Positions 58,111 to 64,000 of a stretch of 64,000 nucleotides of DNA are shown one piece after another (the stretch's first letter is position 1; each line of letters begins with the position of its first letter). A program made the position numbers and the translations under genes. Under the pieces are notes generated by a model. It searched no databases. It was not told the origin of the DNA and saw nothing but the letters and a program-made list of their open reading frames with translations. The stretch is from Dipteris shenzhenensis (taxonomy: Eukaryota > Polypodiophyta > Polypodiopsida > Gleicheniales), in the NCBI GenBank assembly GCA_047967505.1, contig CM106538.1; one strand, 5' to 3'.

Positions 58111-58360
58111 GGGGGGTGCACTATTAAGGAACCTAGATACCATGTGCATTCAAGGTGTATTTTAAAAACCCCTTACCTGTGAATTTTGCTTGGATAAAAA
58201 TACCCCTTTTTCTATACAAACTTATATGATTTTTTCAAAGTTCAAATTAAAAATCCCATATGTATATACATTTTTCTAAATTTGCCTAAAGTTTTTGAAT
58301 TGAAAAGCCCCTCCATTTGAACCCACGTTTTATAGATACATATTTCTAGGTGAATCCCCA
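58111..58360. mobile_element. MITE, same family as 18860-19111
   Basis: Starts ggggggtgcactattaagga with taccatgtgcattcaagg inside and ends tttctaggtgaatcccca. Interior has tacccctttttct and a ccatttgaacccacg-like right part. Flanking duplication not clear. Confidence 0.65.
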
Positions 58361-59395
58361 GGGATTCCATATGACTACCAGAGCTTTTCCCTGCATAGTC
58401 ATGTCTTTCTCAAATTGATGAGGTACAGGAAGGTCTTCTTTTGAGTCATATTCATTATCCCATGTCAACATCTCATCTGTCTTAGTAATGTCTTCTTCAA
58501 ACTCTTTAGACCAAGCACTCTCAAACTCCTCCTTGGGATTCTCAAGCATCTTCTCCTCTAGGTCTTGATCCACAGGGTTTTTTGAAACAATAGAAGGCTC
58601 TCCTTTACTTTCAAAATTCTCCTTTTTGCCAATACTTGGAGTAGACTGATCTTTTGGGATATTGGTATGCAAGTTTTCTAGTTTTGAGAGGTTTTGCATG
58701 TGGGGTGTCAACCTTAGAATCCACCTTTCATTAGGATTTGTGGGAGGAGATGTAGGAGCAAGCTTGTGGCTTTGGCCTTCTTAAGAGGACAATTGTTAAC
58801 TAGGTGGCTTGCAAGGCCACATGGAAACAAGAATTAGGGAAGTTCTTGTAAACAAGAGACTGCTCTCTAAAACTTCCCCTCTCTTGTTAAGTAGGAAAAG
58901 AGTGTTGGGTTACAATTCTTTAGCTAAATCAAGCTTAACTTAGACTTGAGGATTACTATGGGGATTAATGACTATTTTCTATCTACCCTCACAACTTCCC
59001 CTAGCCAACTATAGAGAGAATCCGCTTTTGATAGCATAGAAGATTGGGTCAGTCTACCCACACCAGAAGTTTGGTTGACAAAGATCGTCTAGGCTAACCT
59101 TGGTCTCCAAGCCTCTAGGTACAAGGGCTAGTTCACTGAAGTAGAACTTGGGCCATAGAATTGCAAACTCAAGGGGATTTGGGTGCTCCCGCATGTGAGT
59201 GGAAGCTTGGCTGCAGTTCCCAAGGGGTTTTTGGTGCTCGCCCATGTGAGTGGCTACCCATGTCCACCTGCAACTTTTTTGAAAGATGCAACCAAGCTTC
59301 CAATGCATGGGACTAAATCTACTACTCAGATTCATCCAATAATTCTCCATGATCAATAACAATTGAGATAGTCTTACTTGAACCAGCAGAGCCAT
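58361..59395 (-). pseudogene. Possible LINE ORF1-like relic with zinc knuckle
   Basis: Minus strand near 58780-58840 reads FPCGLASHLVNNCPLKKAKA, a CCHC-like knuckle with the first Cys lost. Just upstream is a VKLDLAKELEPNTLF stretch like the segment before the knuckle in DUF4283-type LINE ORF1 proteins. Downstream (58346-58711) is an acidic, Lys/Glu-rich tail (EEKMLENPKEEFESAWSKEF). Stops break it. Other plant gag-like origins are possible. Confidence 0.4.
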
Positions 59396-60872
59396 TCGTT
59401 CATGAAGACTTGTCGCCTTGGTTCTAAATGATTCATGGACTCTCTAGTGTTCATTGTCCTCCTCTTGAGGCTCCTTTTGAGGCTCCTCTTGAGGAGGCTA
59501 GTTTTCTTGGTGTTGGTCTTCTACTACCGGTATTTTTGGAACTCTATGCACCACCCTCTTCGGTCTCTATTCTTTAGCTTTCTCCTCCCTTCGTATCTCG
59601 AGTTCTCTATTGTCGATGGTACAACAACTATCAAAATTGGTTTACCTTTGCAGAAGGGTATTCTAAAAGAACCTCCTTCTGATTTTTGTATTGTGCTCAC
59701 ATAAAAGGCATGAGATTTAGTACCTTGTAGAGCCGAGCCTGATGCATGTTCTTCGGGGTTCTCGGCATCACCACCAAATCTTGGGTATCCATGACCCATA
59801 GAGGCTCCACCACGTCCTACAAAGGAGCCTCCTCTTCTAATACTTCTCCTTGACACTACAAGGCATAGGCCCTTTTTCGACAAAAATAACGACGCTTTTT
59901 ACAGTATATACATTTTTTAAGTGGGCGCTATTAGCTGGAAACGAAATCAGGACAAGAGGCTAGACACTAAGCATGGCGTCGCTCAAGGGCCATAGAGGAA
60001 AGGAGAACGTGAGGGCGAAACATCATCATGGGAGGGGAAATGGGACTAGAAGTGGAGGGAATGAAGAAGGAGACTATGGCACAAGGGGAAAGAGAGAGGG
60101 GGGAGAGAAGCATGTACATGATGGGAGGAGGAATGTAAAGATGGAGACATCAAGGGAAGAGGGCCATGCTTTATTTGAAAGGAAGGAAAGGGGGAAATCA
60201 AAGTACTAGCTAGGTGGCTTTACAAGAATGAGCGTGTCTCATCAAGGAATAGCCCCCTCTTTTTATAGCCAAGAGAGGGGGTCTCTCCCAATAAATGCAT
60301 CCTCCCACATGCATGGTGTGTGTGGAAAAGTCTCCCATGTGGGCTAGGCAGTTACACACTCTCAATTGTGTACGACAACCCTTTGCCTCATTTTTCCACA
60401 TAAATCAAGCCCCATATCTCAAGTCTATGATACTCCCTTGGTCTCTCCCCAATTTTATAATACGTTCAAACCTCTAGGAGGACAAGTGGACGGTTGGCAC
60501 AAGGAATCTTGCCACCTCATCCTACTTTCCCCATTATTTAACTTGCATTCTTGGACCTTCTGTACCTCCCCCACATGGGCCTATCCTACATGAAGGGAAT
60601 AATCCAATATGATATCCATCTCCATCTATTTTATATTACTTCTCCCATGGACTTTGGGCCATATCTCACTAAATGTAGCCTAGATGGAGGGGTGGCACAT
60701 GGAGGAGCCATGCCACCTTACATTTTATAATATTACTACCATGGATCTTATGTACATCACACCTTATGGGTCCTCTTACGTGGAAGGGTGGCACATGGTC
60801 ATGCCCTGCCACCTCAACCCTGGGCCCTATGCACACCATATTTTATTATACTATTGCCACACAGAAGTTGCA
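59396..60872. other. Unassigned frames and short repeats
   Basis: Opposing frames at 59435-59704 (+) and 59524-59883 (-) and a basic Gly/Arg-rich frame at 59973-60209 (+) are unrecognised. 60490-60840 has diverged repeats of gtggcacatgg, catgccacct and acatcacaccttatg. No gene is supported. Confidence 0.35.
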
Positions 60873-61136
60873 GCAAGGAGGGCGATAGCTTCAGCCCACT
60901 TAGTGACATACTGAGTGGCCACCAAAAGATACTTCTTTTTGCGGGTAGTCATGGGCAAGGGCCCGACACTATTTCCATGGGTGTCCCAAACCTTGTGCAG
61001 ATATGTTCAAATATGAAATTTGAAACTGCCTTACCATTTGCAGTAGGGAGGGCGATAGCTTCAGCCCACTTAGTGACATACTGAGTGGCTACCAAAAGAT
61101 ACTTCTTTTTGCAGGTAGTCATGGGCAAGGGCCCGA
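60873..61136. repeat. Direct duplication inside integrase, about 96 bp, offset 167
   Basis: gggcgatagcttcagcccac and flanks at 60880-60970 recur at 61047-61136 with about three changes. This duplication is what cuts the integrase frame. Confidence 0.88.
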
Positions 61137-61413
61137 CAAAATCTATTCCCCACTTCTGAAACGGATGGATGGACATCACTAAGTGATGTTGCCCAGGATG
61201 CAAATCCTTCCTAACAAAGAATTGGCATGGTTCACAGGTTTGGCAATACAAAGTGACATCCTTGAACAAGGTCGGCCAATAGTATCCAGCATGTAAAATC
61301 TTCTTAGCTGTATAGTCACTGGCATAGTGGCCTCCACAAAATCCATCATGATAATGCTTCAATACCTTAGGCACTTCATCTGCATCAATGGCCCATTTTA
61401 GTACCCCATCCAT
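60949..61413 (-). pseudogene. Gypsy integrase, truncated before second catalytic Asp
   Basis: The zinc-binding HHCC module is complete (HYHDGFCGGHYASD, then YCQTCEPC). The core starts WGIDFVGPLP, with the first catalytic Asp, and continues VTKWAEAIALP to EIVSGPCP. There the sequence returns to a second copy of an upstream segment instead of the expected Asp-Arg-Gly motif. The integrase C-terminus is absent. Confidence 0.88.
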
Positions 61414-61416
61414 GCC

Positions 61417-62085
61417 TTAACGGTACAACACCCCATCAAAGAGGGTGTAGCACCTATTATCTCTGCAGATCTTCTTTCTCTCATAGCTAGTACTTTTTGG
61501 AGGAAAGGAGAAAGCAGTCAGAAACCTATAGATACCACCATACCATGGATCCCCAACTTCTATGGCCGCTACAAGGGTTACATCAAGGCACTCCTCTAAA
61601 TCAATCAAAGCATTCTTCAAGTTGGAACAACCCCCTTTTACAATTTTGAAAGAAAAATCATATTCTTGTAAAACTGCCAACCATTTGGCCAACCGGCCCA
61701 TGGGGTTTGGTGATGGAAGAACCTGCTTTGCAAGACCAGTGCTAGTGAGTATAATGATGGACTTTCCAGCCACATAATGCTTAAATTTCTCAATGCAGAA
61801 CACCAAAGACAAGGCATGCTTGTCAGCCTCTGAATAGCATCGCTCAGTGTCGAGCAATTGTGGAGAAGCAAATCGAATGGGATACATGAACCGATCCTCC
61901 CCTTGCTGAAGAAGAATGCCTGCCAGAGTGTGCTCACCAAACCTAAGATTGATATAGAAAGTGTTTGACCAATCTGGATTGCATAGAATGGGTTCTGAAG
62001 CCAGAGCATTCTTGATTTGTTCAAACCCATGATCACAATCCTCATCCCAAGAGAAATCAGCCCCATCTTTCAATAGCATAGTCAT
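61417..62085 (-). pseudogene. Gypsy RT connection and RNase H, long open frame
   Basis: An open frame of 222 residues. ADFSWDEDCDHGFEQIKNAL and EPILCNPDWSNTFYINLRFG mark the start of RNase H. ERCYSEADKHALSLVFCIEK and FKHYVAGKSIIILTSTGLAK follow, then GRLAKWLAVLQEYDFSFKIV. The usual first acidic residue (pattern FxLxTDAS) reads YINLRFG, so the catalytic Asp appears lost. The frame ends with the linker to integrase (YTLFDGVLYR). Confidence 0.87.
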
Positions 62086-62088
62086 GGG

Positions 62089-62602
62089 TCATGTCAAAGT
62101 AGCATATTGATCAATGAAGCGATGATAGTATCCTGCTAGATTGACAAATGAGCGTACCTGATGTTTGGTTGTTGGTGGGGAGAGCTTGAGGATGGCTTCT
62201 ACCTTCTCGAGGTCAGGCTTGACGCACTCAGATGAGACAATCTTTGAAAGGTAGTAGGAGCATTGGTGAGGCCAAATGGCATTACTTTGAATGCAAATGT
62301 CCCCCAATGTGTGGCAAATGTGGTTTTAAGCACATCTTCTTTGGCAATTCTGATTTGATAAAACCCGAAGTAACCATCATAGAAAGTATACATCTCATGA
62401 CCACTTACCTTCGCAAGAATGAGGTCTTGAAAGGACAGAGATGATGATCCCTCTTGGTGGCTGCATTGAGTTTCTTATAGTCGATGCGAACCCGCCACTT
62501 GTTGTTTTTCTTTAGGGTGACTACCATTGGTGAAACCCATTCAATATTGTGAACCGAAACAATAAACCCAGCTTCTACAAGTTTTCGTAAATCTGAGCAC
62601 AA
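62089..62602 (-). pseudogene. Gypsy reverse transcriptase lacking the YxDD box
   Basis: Fingers and palm start: GFIVSVHNIEWVSPMVVTLK, then KNNKWRVRIDYKKLN (62405-62602), then MYTFYDGYFGFYQIRIAKED and FKVMPFGLTNAPTTFQRL (62199-62393). The next bases jump to SSECVKPDLEKVEAILKL (62089-62307), which normally lies some 60 residues further on. The stretch with YxDD is deleted (junction near 62235-62250). Frames also shift, so RT is dead. Confidence 0.88.
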
Positions 62603-62611
62603 AGCATCAAT

Positions 62612-63069
62612 CTATAGGGGCCCTAATCTCCGATACTTTTGAGCCACAGGCTTTGCATCAGGCTTCAGCTCTATCTTGTGTTCTATGGTAGTCACATGGC
62701 AAAGGTGGTGGTAGCTATTTGCGAAAAGGTCAGGGAAATCTTTGAACATTTCTAGGAACTCATCTTTCTCACTTGGAGTGAGGTCTGGGGAAAGCATAGA
62801 TTCAAGTTGTTGAGGACTAGCTGCTACCTTTTCTGTAGGTGGCGGGGTTGGAGACACTCCCATCATGTAAACTTCCTCATCTGAGAACTCCTCCCCCCGT
62901 CTGATCCTTCCATTGATTTAGACACCGAGGATGAGAGAGTATCACTGTCTTGCTCCTCTTCTTCTTCTGGTTCCGTGGCACCTGGTTGCACCGAGATCTT
63001 CTCCTTAGAAGTAGCAACAAAAGACATGTGTCCTGTCTTCCAATAGCTGACTGCATCACTCTTTCTCAA
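62612..63069 (-). pseudogene. Pol segment between protease and RT
   Basis: SPDLTPSEKDEFLEMFKDFP, then TTIEHKIELKPDAKPVAQKY matches the conserved approach to Gypsy RT. An acidic Ser/Glu-rich linker with a frame shift lies at 62863-63069. Confidence 0.8.
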
Positions 63070-63295
63070 CCATGGTCTCCCGAATATGGTTAGGTAACTC
63101 CACTACATAGAAATTGATGGTGGTGATCAACCCATTAACAGTGATGGGCAGATCCTCAATGACTCCCAAGGTGGCGAGTCGTCGACCATCTGCTACCTTA
63201 ATTCGAGTGGAGGAATGCCTTGTGCATTTCAAATTCAATTTCTTCATGATTCGGGGCACCATGATATTACATGCAGCTCCCCCATCAACACACAC
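63056..63295 (-). pseudogene. Gypsy aspartic protease
   Basis: CVDGGAACNIM holds the active-site Asp in a DGGA setting instead of the usual DTGA/DSGA, reminiscent of the DGGS form in Tat-type elements. RIKVADGRRLATLGVIEDLP and the hydrophobic TTINFYVVELP strand follow. It would cleave Gag-Pol. Confidence 0.8.
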
Positions 63296-63299
63296 ACTT

Positions 63300-64000
63300 T
63301 TGACACGGCAATTATCTATGATGACATCTATTGTATGTGGGTGCCGATCAATTTCTTTAGAGATAGAAGATACCTCTCGTACCTTTCCCTTTTTCTTGCT
63401 CCTCCTTGTGCAGAGCCCTTGCTACAACTCACGTCTCACCTTAGGGCTTAATGCTATTAGTTGAGGGAGCGTGATGCTCAAAGATCGATGAGCAAGGTCC
63501 TGAATGACTGAATAGTCCTCTTGCCCTGAGCCGATGGGAAATTTTAAGGGCGACCACTTACTCCTGTGGGATCTTTTAGTCTTCTCTGTTGTGGGTCTGC
63601 CATCTCAGCATCTGAGGGCTCTAAGAAGGACACTTCTTCCTTGGGCGGCCTGGTCCATGGTTTGGAGAGGGGCCCGAGGAGGTATGACTTCTTTTCCAGA
63701 GGTCAAGGATCTCTACGTCAAAATCCTCAGTGCCTGATTTACTTAGAAGATTCACCCTTGGAATATTGGGACATTCCGTGCGAGAATGACCCTTCTGGTG
63801 GCACTCGTAGCATACAACATTAGCATGGTCTCTTGGAGGGCCGTTGGCTTAATTTCTGATGGCCACCATCTCAAGTCGAAGATCATTCAGGGCCTTGGCT
63901 AGCTCATTGACTCCGGGCCTCTTTAGCTGGAGGGGTTGAGGGAGTAGAAAGGAGGGGGGCTCGTGGGCGAGGTTGGGGAAATCTTTGAGGCAGAGGGTGA
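63300..64000 (-). pseudogene. Gypsy gag C-terminal part with one zinc knuckle
   Basis: A canonical C-X2-C-X4-H-X4-C knuckle (CYECHQKGHSRTEC) lies at 63771-63812. Upstream (63820-63950) is a helical ELAKALNDLRLEMVAIRN-like stretch. A Ser/Pro-rich linker with stops leads to the protease. The capsid part is beyond the window edge. Confidence 0.8.

Larger units (their letters stand above)
60873..64000 (-). mobile_element. Gypsy-like element, pol and gag part, runs off the window
   Basis: Minus strand order from the right edge: gag C-terminus with zinc knuckle, protease, RT, RNase H, integrase N-terminus and core, ending in a broken duplication at 60873-61140. Frames are long but interrupted, so it is young to middle-aged and defective. 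Neither LTR is seen. Confidence 0.85.

Noticed and set aside
1-64000. tRNA, rRNA, telomere or organelle-derived insert
   Set aside because: No cloverleaf-compatible conserved boxes, rRNA words or telomere repeats were noticed by eye; a tRNAscan or rRNA model search would be needed to exclude them formally.

Overview
The window looks like nuclear DNA of a land plant with a large, repeat-choked genome. A homosporous fern is my best guess. This is an inference from the fern-style PPR (pentatricopeptide repeat) relics with E/E+ motifs, the intron-rich plant NAC-beta gene, and the mixture of Gypsy, Copia, LINE-like, Penelope-like and DNA-transposon debris. Only one intact host gene is supported: a nascent polypeptide-associated complex beta subunit (BTF3 type). 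It has a non-coding first exon ending at 43327 and five coding exons between 44361 and 48170. Nearly everything else is mobile or repetitive.

Layout. 1-1486: 3' end and 3' LTR of a plus-strand Gypsy-like element. 1487-2770: tandem duplication and a minus-strand Copia RNase H relic. 2940-4160: a higher-order tandem array. 4692-6303: a small Copia-type element carrying only gag, with a 5-bp target duplication and a 5' LTR cut by a deletion. 7190-7748 and 14251-16020: the two halves of one minus-strand PPR pseudogene. Between them, at 7749-14250, sits a 6.5-kb DNA transposon with about 30-bp terminal inverted repeats and a TAAT target duplication. It carries a decayed DDE-type transposase with an 89-bp intron, two arrays (about two dozen copies) of the palindrome TACCTCGATCGAGGTA, a CCACATCA-rich array and an AT-rich satellite of about 380 bp. 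This is the most interesting object in the window. Its protein family fits what I remember of the Sola superfamily, but that assignment is unverified.

14.25-27.5 kb is an old inverted duplication: the PPR relic and its 5' flank (left arm 14251-18200) recur in opposite orientation at 24280-27500. A target-duplicated retroposon is present only in the right arm. The 6-kb spacer holds a MITE and a low-copy, unassigned stretch (20.3-23 kb).

28268-38213 is one minus-strand Gypsy element: a rearranged 5' LTR, gag with two zinc knuckles, deleted protease/RT, RNase H, integrase, a long post-pol coiled-coil ORF, and a truncated 3' LTR. Its LTRs have a minisatellite immediately upstream of a TATA box. 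38.2-42.3 kb is repeat debris. A 748-bp inverted-repeat element (42351-43098) lies directly upstream of the NAC-beta gene. The gene's third coding intron contains a hAT transposase relic, and a Penelope-like reverse-transcriptase relic begins about 570 bp downstream of its stop codon. 50-56 kb is simple-sequence and inverted-repeat DNA. 56.6-64 kb is a second Gypsy remnant (coiled-coil ORF, broken integrase, RNase H, RT lacking YxDD, protease, gag zinc knuckle) together with a MITE and a LINE ORF1-like relic.

I found no rRNA, tRNA or CRISPR array.
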